The notes under the pieces: model-generated
The model's database searches: none
What the model was told of the DNA's origin: nothing
The model's input: the letters and a program-made list of their open reading frames with translations, nothing else
Assembly (NCBI GenBank): GCA_937880705.1
Contig: CALGRZ010000097.1
Coordinates: 1 to 5,434 of the forward strand
Length of the DNA stretch: 5,434 nucleotides
Origin: an uncultured Alistipes sp.
Lineage (GTDB): Bacteria > Bacteroidota > Bacteroidia > Bacteroidales > Rikenellaceae
Direction: 5' to 3'
Made by a program: the position numbers and the translations under genes
Part shown: one piece after another, positions 1 to 5,434 of the stretch
Layout: each line of letters starts with the position of its first letter
Position numbering within the stretch: the first letter of the stretch is position 1

Positions 1-1808
1 CAGACCTCTATAGTGCAGGTTTCGGTATGGTAAGTGCGCTCAACTCGAATGTCATCACCAACTCCGACTTTTTCGTTTCCACGTTCAATGCCAGCTACAA
101 CAATGCCCTCAGCGGTGTGTTCGACGTGAAGATGCGCTCGGGCAACAACACGAAATATGAGGACGGTGTGCAGATAGGTACAGTGGGCATCGAGTGGACC
201 AGCGAAGGTCCCATCTCGAAGAAGAACAACTCCAGCTTCATCTTCAACTACCGCTATGGCTTCTCTACCATCGCCCGCAAGCTGAAACTCATCGACACCT
301 ATGGTTCGCAGTACGACTTCCAGGACCTCTCATTCAAATTGAATTTTCCGACGAAGAAGGCAGGAACCTTCTCGGTCTTTGCCTTAGGCTTCATCGACAA
401 GTCGTGGGATGTGGAACTGGACATCGAGGACATCCACTCCATCTACGATGCTTCCGACCAGGAAGGCCGCCTCTACAATGCAGTGGTGGGTGCCTCGCAT
501 AAGATTCATTTCGACAACAAATGGACATGGCGTACCACTGCGGCCTACAACTTGCAGCACAACAAAGTAGATATGGAATACTGGGGTCTCCACTTCGATG
601 CCAATCACAAACCGACAGGCTTTGAAGGCAAGAACTATCCCTTCAGCTACCTGAAGCAGCATGAAGACCGTGTGGTGATCAATACAGAATTGTCCAAGCA
701 GGTCAGCCCTCGCTGGCTTGTTCAGTTGGGTGGAGAGTATTCACACCGCTTCTTCGACCTGAGCTTCCGCACAGCCGAGAATGTGTATGAACCAGTGTCG
801 GCTACACCCTATTATGAAACGAAGGACAATACGGGATTGGCAAGCATCTTCTGGTCGAACCTCTGGAAGCCTGCCGACAATTTGAGCATCAACTTCGGTG
901 TGTCGGGCAGTTATTTCCTCCTGTCCAAAGACCTTAGCATCGAGCCTCGTGCCAGCGTGAAATGGGAACCGGGTAATCGTCATTCCCTTTCTATCGGCTA
1001 TGGATTACACTCCATGATCGAGAAACTGGATGCTTATTTCTTCCGCAATGCCGACGGCAAATTGGCCAACAAGGACCTCGGTTTCTCCAAGGCTCATCAC
1101 CTCCTGGCCACCTATATGTATAAGTTCACGGACAACCTGAACTTGCGTATCAACGGCTATTATCAGTATGGCTTCGACACGCCTGTGGGCATCAATGGCA
1201 GCACGTTCTGTACGGTGAACCGTCTGTTCAACTACATTGAAGAACCATTGGTCAACAAGGGTAATACCCGCAACTACGGTGCCGACATCACCTTGGAGCA
1301 ATACATGAGCCGCGGCTTCTATGGGCAAGTGAACGGTTCCCTCTTCAAGGCCGAATATCGTGGACTCGACAAGAAATGGCGTAACCAGATGTATGACCGT
1401 GGCTATATGGTGAAGGTGCTGGGCGGTAAGGAATGGATGCTTGGCAAGAGAAAGCAGAACGTGTTCAACGTGAGTGTGAAGTACACGCTGCAAGGCGGTC
1501 TCCGCCACACGCCTATCGATGTAGATGCTATAAAAGCAAATGTGGCTGCAGGCATCATCAACGACCAGCCTATCTATAAGGAAGACGAAGCGATGTCCCT
1601 CCGGTTCTCCCCCACCAGCCTTCTCGACCTTACTGTCAGCTATAAGATTAACTGCAAGAAAGTGAGTCATACCATCGCCTTCGAAGGGGTGAACATCCTG
1701 CAGCACGAAACACCCTACGCCGAACGCTACGACTTCGGCACAGGTCAGCTGCGTACTGATAAGTCGGGTATCTCGTTGCCAAATGTTTTTTATCGCATCG
1801 ATTTCTAA
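1..1808 (+). CDS. TonB-dependent outer membrane receptor, 3' part (5' end outside window)
   Basis: This is an outer-membrane beta-barrel receptor that would import a ligand, often a metal chelate or glycan, using energy from TonB-ExbB-ExbD; the substrate cannot be read from the sequence. The frame is open to the left edge (first full codon at 3), so the ATG at 27 is an internal methionine and 601 residues are visible. Residues 1-48 are the end of the plug: an NSDFF segment followed by NNALSGVFDVKMRSGN, the usual plug-to-barrel passage in Bacteroidetes receptors. The rest is alternating aromatic and polar beta-strands with 'SEGPISKKNNSSFIFNYRYG' and 'QDLSFKLNFPTKKAG', which I recognise from Bacteroidales receptors with a carboxypeptidase-like N-terminal domain. 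The protein ends in YRIDF; a C-terminal Phe is typical of BAM-assembled barrels. Roughly 150-250 N-terminal residues should lie upstream. No SusD-like partner follows, so an ordinary SusCD pair is unlikely. The family call is firm; the substrate is unknown. Confidence 0.9.
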   Translation, partial: DLYSAGFGMVSALNSNVITNSDFFVSTFNASYNNALSGVFDVKMRSGNNTKYEDGVQIGTVGIEWTSEGPISKKNNSSFIFNYRYGFSTIARKLKLIDTYGSQYDFQDLSFKLNFPTKKAGTFSVFALGFIDKSWDVELDIEDIHSIYDASDQEGRLYNAVVGASHKIHFDNKWTWRTTAAYNLQHNKVDMEYWGLHFDANHKPTGFEGKNYPFSYLKQHEDRVVINTELSKQVSPRWLVQLGGEYSHRFFDLSFRTAENVYEPVSATPYYETKDNTGLASIFWSNLWKPADNLSINFGVSGSYFLLSKDLSIEPRASVKWEPGNRHSLSIGYGLHSMIEKLDAYFFRNADGKLANKDLGFSKAHHLLATYMYKFTDNLNLRINGYYQYGFDTPVGINGSTFCTVNRLFNYIEEPLVNKGNTRNYGADITLEQYMSRGFYGQVNGSLFKAEYRGLDKKWRNQMYDRGYMVKVLGGKEWMLGKRKQNVFNVSVKYTLQGGLRHTPIDVDAIKANVAAGIINDQPIYKEDEAMSLRFSPTSLLDLTVSYKINCKKVSHTIAFEGVNILQHETPYAERYDFGTGQLRTDKSGISLPNVFYRIDF

Positions 1809-1902
1809 GACATTTAAAACGATATTCCTCCGGTTGTAGAGAAATAATAATTATAAACAATATAGCAAAAATAGATTTAGTATTTTTTAAAAATTTAATT
1901 GA

Positions 1903-1962
1903 ATGAAAGCATTAAAAACGATTTTGATGGCTATGGTGATTTATAGAGAATTAGAGAGATAA
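1903..1962 (+). pseudogene. Possible remnant of a gene start (signal-peptide-like 19-codon frame)
   Basis: An ATG at 1903 opens a 19-residue frame, MKALKTILMAMVIYRELER, followed by TAA. The first 13 residues look like the n-region (two lysines) and hydrophobic core of a secretion signal. An A/T-rich leader stands before the ATG, as is normal for Bacteroidetes genes. After about residue 13 the hydrophobic run turns into charged residues and stops, and the DNA becomes low-complexity. I infer that this is the 5' stub of a secreted or lipoprotein gene that once followed the receptor, and that the rest was lost around 1940. It could also be a chance ORF, or a short leader peptide. Confidence 0.35.
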
Positions 1963-2006
1963 TTAAGAGAAAATAATAAACATATAGCTGGGAACAATCT
2001 CATCTA

Positions 2007-2040
2007 TTGAAATGGTTACCAATAAGATAGATTATTTTAG
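2007..2040 (+). promoter_or_regulatory. Weak candidate promoter for the peptide-lipoprotein operon
   Basis: The Bacteroidetes housekeeping promoter has a TTTG-like -33 box and a TAnnTTTG -7 box about 19-21 bases apart. The best placed match ahead of the 2087 start is TATTTTAG at 2033-2040, one mismatch from the -7 consensus, with TTG at 2007-2009 upstream. The 23-base gap is a little long. Transcription would start near 2045 and give a leader of about 40 bases. The region is so AT-rich that a match of this quality could be chance. Confidence 0.2.
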
Positions 2041-2086
2041 TGTCAACCTGTGATATATTAACTAAAAAAAATAATTAAATAGTGTT

Positions 2087-2221
2087 ATGAATAAGAAAAT
2101 GAACTACGCAGCACCTGCGCTCGAGATTTGTGAGGTGGAGATTGAAAAAGGTTTTGCGTTGAGCGACGGCTCGACGATCGAGGATCTGGGCGGTTATCTG
2201 CCCGAAGAGAAATGGAATTAA
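2087..2221 (+). CDS. Small acidic conserved-type Bacteroidales peptide, 44 aa, function unknown
   Basis: This short gene encodes a 44-residue protein with no signal peptide or membrane segment. It starts MNKKMNYAAPALEICEVEIE, passes through KGFALSDG (residues 21-28) and ends IEDLGGYLPEEKWN. Nine residues are Asp or Glu against four Lys, and Cys15 is the only cysteine. The layout, a short basic start, Y-x-x-P, an alternating hydrophobic/Glu stretch, a G-F-A-x-S turn and an acidic tail ending in EE-x-W, matches a type of small hypothetical protein that I recognise from many Bacteroidales, often ahead of fimbrillin-like or BspA-like lipoprotein genes. The ATG at 2087 follows an A-rich leader; Met5 (2099) is a possible alternative start. 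The lipoprotein gene begins 19 bases after its stop, so the two are probably co-transcribed. The codons look like those of a real gene rather than of the AT-rich spacer. Its role is unknown. A RiPP-like precursor is conceivable, but no modifying enzyme or transporter is visible. Confidence 0.75.
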   Translation: MNKKMNYAAPALEICEVEIEKGFALSDGSTIEDLGGYLPEEKWN

Positions 2222-2240
2222 AAATAACTTAATAGAAACG

Positions 2241-5200
2241 ATGAAGAGACTTTTTTATTGTCTGTCGGCTGTTGCGCTTCTTGCAAGTTGCGATAAGGCC
2301 GATGTAGAGGAGCCGATTAACCCCGAATTGGGTCTGCTCGGCGGTGAGTTGCCCGAGGTGATTTACGCTTCGACGGAGCGTGACGACGAGGCCGAGAGCC
2401 GTACCTATGTTGAGGGCAAAAAGGTGCTTTGGCACAAGGGCGACACAATTCTCTATTGTAACAACAAGTTTCAGGGTGCAAAGTATGTCTTCCGCAACGG
2501 TGAGGACGGCGCATCGTCGGCCGAGTTCGAGAAACTGACCGATGGCGATCCCAGCGATAACACGGCACGCTTCTCGCTGGGTGTGTATCCGTACCATAAA
2601 GAGACCTATCCCCACCTCGTGTCCGATGAAGAGACGGGTGCACAAGCGTGGAAGATCACTGCGCAGTACCCCTGTGAACAGTACTATCTTCCCAATTCGT
2701 TTGGCCGTGGTGCCAATCTGATGATTGCTACGGATAATGACCCTGAAAGCGACCATCTCGCGTTCCGTAATATCTGTGGTTATCTGGTTGTTAAGCTCTA
2801 TGGCGTCAATGTCCGAATTAAAGAACTTCAACTCAGAGCTTATGCCAATTGGGATATAGCTTTGAATGGTAAACGAACGATCCATGTCTATGAAGACGGA
2901 GAGATCAAATTTGGTGATTGGACCCATACGCAATATGACCCCAATAACTTTCTCTTGTTGCACTGTGATGGGGTGAAGATCAGCGAGGATAAGGACAACC
3001 CCTCCGAGTTTTGGTTTGCGCTTCCCCCGATGACCATCGAGGGCGGTATCAAGCTTCGCATCGAAGATACCAATGGCCAGGTAATTGTCAAAGAGACCTC
3101 GAAGGATATTGTGATCGAGCGTAATAAGATTCAGCCGATGGCGGCACTCGATGTTACCAATCAGAGCCGATTGACGCAGTTGTGGTATACGACCGAGGAT
3201 AACCAGCCCTTGGAGTTGGATAACGCCGAGGCCTATTTCAATGCGCCAATCATAAGACACGAACGCGCAAGATACGCCTCCGATGATTTTAGATACCTCA
3301 TTGAATTCGAGCAGCCGCTCACCGAGATTAAGGGCGGTGCGTTCAAAGATGCAAAGCTGACCAGCGTGGTGCTCCCCGATGGCTTGGAGACCATTGGCGA
3401 GTCGGCTTTTGAGAACACTACGCTGACCTCGCTCTTTATCCCCGACCGTGTAACGACCATCGGCAATAAGGCCTTCAAGAATGCGGCCATTGCCGAGATC
3501 AACCTCCCCGAGGGGGTTGCATCGATTGGCAATGAGGCGTTCCTGGGGACGAAGCTCAGCACCATCGCATTCCCGGCGTCGCTCAAGACGATTGGCGCAA
3601 GTGCGTTCAAGAATACCCCGCTGAGCACCCTCACGCTGCCCTATGCGATCGAGACGATTAAGCAAAATGCCTTCGAAAATACGCAGATCAGCTCCATCAC
3701 CCTGCCAGGCTCGCTGACCTGGCTCGGCTACAACGCCTTCTCGTATTGTCCCAACCTCAAGACGGTGACCTTCCTGCCCAGCGCGACCAATACGCCGCTC
3801 AAACTCGACGCACCCGTGGGTTCGAATCGCGACTACAAATATAGTCCGTTCTATAACAACAACGAGTCGGAGACAGAGATGGACGAAGAGGAGATTGCCG
3901 AGAATAGAGCGCGAAGCCTGCAGAAGGTAACCCTCAATCGTGAGCTGGTGAAGGCACACGACGAGGTGTCGATGGGTCTCTTCTTCCTCCATACTGCGCT
4001 TACGAACCTGACTATTGGCGAGCAGGTGAAGACCATCGGCAGCTTTATGTTTAGTTACTCCGGCCTTACCTCGGTGGAGCTCCCGAGCAGTGTAACCTCG
4101 GTTGAGGAGCGCGCCTTCATCGATTGCAAAAACCTCACGACGCTCACAGCCTATGGAAAGCTCCACATCGGTCACTCTGCCTTCGCGGGTTGCACGCTGC
4201 AAACCGTAAACCTCAATGGCGGTGTCAACGGTATCGAACGCGCGGGATTTGCCGGCTGTCCGCTTACCTCGTTCTATATGAACGAGACCACCTCCAGCGG
4301 TGCGATTGCAGAGAGAGCCTTCGAGGGTAGCGAGATTCCCGCTCTGACCATTCCCGGTGGCATCACCAGCATTGGCAACGAAGCGTTCTTGCTCTGCACC
4401 AACCTGAAGAGCATTCGTTTCCTGGCGGGTACTACCCCGCTCGAGATGGGATTCGACGAAGGTTATATAGCAGCCTATCAAGGCGAGCATGGTCTCTTCT
4501 ACGAGTGCCCGCTGACCGAGATCTTCGTGGATCGCGACATGACCTTCACGGAGGAGTATGCCGACGCGATGGACGAGGCCGACGAGGGTATCTTCTCGTA
4601 TGAGTCCTACGATAACGACACGCATAAGACGACGGTGACCTTGGGCCAAAACATCAAGACCATTCCGCTCCGCATGTTCTCGAACTCGGCGATTGCGAGC
4701 TTGACAATTCCGGCCAATGTGACCAAAATCGAGGAGTGGGCATTCGATAACTGCTTGAAGCTCACGAGCGTGACTATCGAGCAGGGCACTACCCCGCTTA
4801 CGATTGGTTATAATATGTACGGGATTTTAGAGTATGGCACCTTCTACGACTGTCCGCTCAGCTATGTCTACTGCGGCCGCGACATTGTGCAGGTAGATGA
4901 CGAGGACGAAGTGTCTCCCGCCGACGGCTGGGAGGAGGGCGTCTTTGCCAATAAATACGATAAGCTGACCGCGATCAACCTCGGTGGAAAGCTGACGAAG
5001 ATTCTGCCCTATATGTTCGCTGATACGGAGGCTACGGGCGTATGGATTCCGAACATCATCACCAGCATTGGCAACTACGCCTTCGATGATTGCGACAACC
5101 TCTTGACCATCACCATGGGCTATGACGGTAAGACGCAGTTCCCGACGATCGGTACGGATGTGTTTAGCGGATGCAGCAACACGGTGAAAATCAAGGTCCG

Positions 5201-5297
5201 CCCGGAGGTATATAATGACTTCCTTAAGCATGCTGATGAGGGCAACTACGGTTGGCAGCCCTATAAGGATAGAATCATCACGGGCCCTTTTAACTAA
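2241..5297 (+). CDS. BspA-like leucine-rich-repeat surface lipoprotein with fimbrillin-like N-terminal domain, 1018 aa
   Basis: This is a complete, probably surface-exposed lipoprotein likely to act in adhesion or ligand binding; related BspA proteins bind host matrix proteins, but the target here is unknown. Residues 1-16 are a lipoprotein signal with lipobox LASC, Cys17 being lipidated. The acidic stretch after it (DKADVEE) resembles the surface-export signal of Bacteroidetes lipoproteins. Residues ~45-305 resemble fimbrillin/Mfa-like domains: SRTYVEGKKVLWHKGD, FRNICGYLVVKLYG, FWFALPPMTI and IERNKIQPMAALDV. Residues ~306-356 are a linker beginning LWYTTED. Residues ~357-980 are BspA-type LRRs (LRR_5) with the x-LP-x-x-h-x-x-IG-x-x-AF pattern. 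Residues 981-1018 (VRPEVYNDF, YKDRI) form the usual C-terminal cap. There is no type IX secretion C-terminal domain. The ATG at 2241 gives a full signal peptide. No frameshift is seen. It follows the 44-aa peptide gene by 19 bases, probably in one operon. Confidence 0.93.
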   Translation: MKRLFYCLSAVALLASCDKADVEEPINPELGLLGGELPEVIYASTERDDEAESRTYVEGKKVLWHKGDTILYCNNKFQGAKYVFRNGEDGASSAEFEKLTDGDPSDNTARFSLGVYPYHKETYPHLVSDEETGAQAWKITAQYPCEQYYLPNSFGRGANLMIATDNDPESDHLAFRNICGYLVVKLYGVNVRIKELQLRAYANWDIALNGKRTIHVYEDGEIKFGDWTHTQYDPNNFLLLHCDGVKISEDKDNPSEFWFALPPMTIEGGIKLRIEDTNGQVIVKETSKDIVIERNKIQPMAALDVTNQSRLTQLWYTTEDNQPLELDNAEAYFNAPIIRHERARYASDDFRYLIEFEQPLTEIKGGAFKDAKLTSVVLPDGLETIGESAFENTTLTSLFIPDRVTTIGNKAFKNAAIAEINLPEGVASIGNEAFLGTKLSTIAFPASLKTIGASAFKNTPLSTLTLPYAIETIKQNAFENTQISSITLPGSLTWLGYNAFSYCPNLKTVTFLPSATNTPLKLDAPVGSNRDYKYSPFYNNNESETEMDEEEIAENRARSLQKVTLNRELVKAHDEVSMGLFFLHTALTNLTIGEQVKTIGSFMFSYSGLTSVELPSSVTSVEERAFIDCKNLTTLTAYGKLHIGHSAFAGCTLQTVNLNGGVNGIERAGFAGCPLTSFYMNETTSSGAIAERAFEGSEIPALTIPGGITSIGNEAFLLCTNLKSIRFLAGTTPLEMGFDEGYIAAYQGEHGLFYECPLTEIFVDRDMTFTEEYADAMDEADEGIFSYESYDNDTHKTTVTLGQNIKTIPLRMFSNSAIASLTIPANVTKIEEWAFDNCLKLTSVTIEQGTTPLTIGYNMYGILEYGTFYDCPLSYVYCGRDIVQVDDEDEVSPADGWEEGVFANKYDKLTAINLGGKLTKILPYMFADTEATGVWIPNIITSIGNYAFDDCDNLLTITMGYDGKTQFPTIGTDVFSGCSNTVKIKVRPEVYNDFLKHADEGNYGWQPYKDRIITGPFN
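3357..3686 (+). repeat. Five tandem 22-residue (66-bp) leucine-rich repeats
   Basis: Residues 373-482 of the lipoprotein fall into five units of exactly 22 residues, starting at residues 373, 395, 417, 439 and 461. A further unit begins at 483 and then changes length. Each unit has the form (L/I)-x-x-h-x-h-P-x-x-h-x-x-I-(G/K)-x-x-A-F-x-(N/G)-(T/A). At the DNA level the copies are clearly diverged, so this is an old protein repeat rather than a fresh tandem duplication. A half unit (LTEIKGGAFKDAK) precedes it at about residues 360-372. Confidence 0.85.
3753..5030 (+). repeat. Three copies of a ~91-104-residue higher-order LRR module with acidic loops
   Basis: Three long modules recur within the LRR region: A at 3753-4064 (residues 505-608), B at 4401-4691 (721-817) and C at 4758-5030 (840-930). 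Each runs in the same order: an N/K-L-x-x-h strand, a TPL element, an FY motif (SPFYNN, GLFYEC, GTFYDC), a strand ending NREL, DRDM or GRDI, a loop with GLF, GIF or GVF, then a strand leading to h-x-x-MF. Acid-rich loops lie inside each (about residues 541-554, 771-782 and 885-900). Standard 22-23-residue repeats separate A from B (609-720), and a single one separates B from C (818-839). Short identical DNA stretches such as ACTACCCCGCT occur in B and C, but overall the copies are diverged. Confidence 0.75.
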
Positions 5298-5304
5298 CCC
5301 GTGA
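5278..5304 (+). terminator. Inverted repeat across the lipoprotein stop codon; possible hairpin
   Basis: TCACGGG at 5278-5284 and its exact reverse complement CCCGTGA at 5298-5304 flank a 13-base loop that contains the TAA stop (5295-5297). The 7-bp stem has five G-C pairs. No T-run follows, so it is not a standard intrinsic terminator. It may stabilise the 3' end of the mRNA, help Rho-type termination, or be chance. A GGGCCC palindrome at 5282-5287 could compete with it. Confidence 0.3.
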
Positions 5305-5372
5305 CACCCCTACACATGGAAAAAAATAATTAATATGCTCAAGGTGTACACTAACTCTCACCCAGCATCCCA

Positions 5373-5380
5373 CAAAGATA
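5373..5380 (-). promoter_or_regulatory. Candidate Bacteroidetes -7 box, minus strand
   Basis: Read on the minus strand this is TATCTTTG, an exact fit to TAnnTTTG. About 20 bases upstream on that strand lies TTTT rather than TTTG, so the -33 box is weak. It would read leftward, into the 3' end of the lipoprotein gene, where no minus-strand gene is visible. Confidence 0.2.
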
Positions 5381-5425
5381 GGAGAAACAGCTGGTCATAA
5401 AATAGCATCCACATTTATGGTACTG

Positions 5426-5433
5426 CAAAGTTA
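5426..5433 (-). promoter_or_regulatory. Candidate Bacteroidetes -7 box (TAACTTTG then CA), minus strand
   Basis: The minus strand reads TAACTTTGCA, an exact match to TAnnTTTG with the CA that often follows it in Bacteroides promoters. Any -33 box would lie beyond the right edge, so the match cannot be completed here. Transcription would begin near 5418-5421 and run leftward over the non-coding stretch, antisense to the end of the lipoprotein gene. Confidence 0.3.
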
Positions 5434-5434
5434 T

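Larger units (their letters stand above)
1809..2086. other. AT-rich intergenic spacer between receptor and lipoprotein operon
   Basis: These 278 bases are far richer in A and T than the genes on either side and contain many stops in all frames. They hold the short broken reading frame at 1903-1962 and probably the promoter of the peptide-lipoprotein operon. I see no strong terminator after the receptor. The best candidate is a weak imperfect hairpin at about 1823-1846 (TATTCCTC pairing with GAGAAATA, one mismatch), with no T-run behind it. No tRNA or structured RNA was recognised. Confidence 0.6.
5298..5434. other. Downstream non-coding stretch to window edge
   Basis: These 137 bases after the lipoprotein hold no convincing gene on either strand. 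The longest + frame starting at an ATG (5335-5400) would encode 21 residues with no recognisable features. Minus-strand frames starting at ATGs reach only 15-18 codons. The stretch holds the right arm of the inverted repeat, a run of A bases at 5320-5326, and two minus-strand promoter-like motifs. Confidence 0.6.

Noticed and set aside
194..502. 102-codon + strand frame inside the receptor gene
   Set aside because: It is an out-of-frame shadow of the receptor; the product is low-complexity in Leu, Gln and His with no known domain.
1005..1706. 233-codon open frame on the minus strand
   Set aside because: It is antisense to the beta-barrel part of the receptor, with no recognisable domain, and is expected from the codon bias of the real gene.
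1..1808. Receptor as a SusC protein of a polysaccharide utilisation locus
   Set aside because: No SusD-like gene, glycoside hydrolase or regulator follows, and the barrel sequence resembles stand-alone Bacteroidales receptors. A SusD gene upstream would be against the usual order, though the upstream region is not visible.
1648..1860. 70-codon minus-strand frame, with a TAnnTTTG match at 1866-1873 just upstream
   Set aside because: The frame overlaps the 3' end of the receptor, and its product shows no family features. The promoter-like match is in very AT-rich sequence and the start codon is too close to it for a normal leader.
4124..4330. 68-codon + strand frame inside the lipoprotein gene
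   Set aside because: It is out of frame with a clear LRR-coding region and has no features of its own.
2229..4649. Very long (806-codon) open frame on the minus strand
   Set aside because: It lies entirely antisense to the peptide and lipoprotein genes. Its length is explained by the in-register LRR repeats: a phase without stops in one repeat stays open in the others. The translation has no recognisable domain, while the + strand product has a signal peptide, fimbrillin-like domain and LRRs.
3309..5180. LRR region as a DNA-level tandem repeat array or phase-variable hypermutable tract
   Set aside because: The repeats are clear only in protein sequence. Adjacent 66-bp units differ at many positions, and there is no homopolymer or short-motif tract in the coding region that would support slipped-strand phase variation.
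5335..5400. 21-codon + strand frame (MLKVYTNSHP...) behind an A-rich leader
   Set aside because: It is very short, has no recognisable motif and resembles no peptide type I know. The leader resembles the one before the 44-aa gene, but that alone is too little to call a gene.

Overview
The window looks like chromosomal or accessory DNA from a member of the Bacteroidales (Bacteroides, Prevotella, Alistipes or a relative). This rests on four things: a TonB-dependent receptor of the Bacteroidetes type, a BspA-like leucine-rich-repeat lipoprotein with a fimbrillin-like N-terminal domain, a short acidic peptide gene of a kind often seen in this order, and A-rich start regions without Shine-Dalgarno sequences. 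The genus cannot be fixed from the sequence. All genes lie on the + strand.

Layout. Positions 1-1808 hold the 3' part of a TonB-dependent receptor, cut by the window edge. It covers the end of the plug and the whole beta-barrel. A very AT-rich spacer follows (1809-2086). It contains a 19-codon reading frame at 1903 that begins like a signal peptide and then stops, which looks like the surviving start of a lost gene. Positions 2087-2221 encode a 44-residue acidic peptide. Nineteen bases later, 2241-5297 encode a complete 1018-residue BspA-family surface lipoprotein. The last 137 bases (5298-5434) hold no convincing gene. They contain an inverted repeat over the stop codon and two promoter-like motifs on the minus strand.

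How the parts work together. The receptor would import a ligand across the outer membrane using TonB energy. The peptide gene and the lipoprotein gene probably form a two-gene operon. The lipoprotein should be lipid-anchored and probably displayed on the cell surface, where BspA-type repeats in related proteins bind host proteins or other bacteria. Nothing shows that the receptor and the operon are functionally linked. The broken reading frame between them suggests they were brought together by deletion or insertion.

I found no mobile-element gene, CRISPR array, tRNA, rRNA or clearly new enzymatic system. The points most worth a second look are the small peptide gene, the triplicated acidic-loop module inside the lipoprotein, and the possible recombination scar at 1903-1962.
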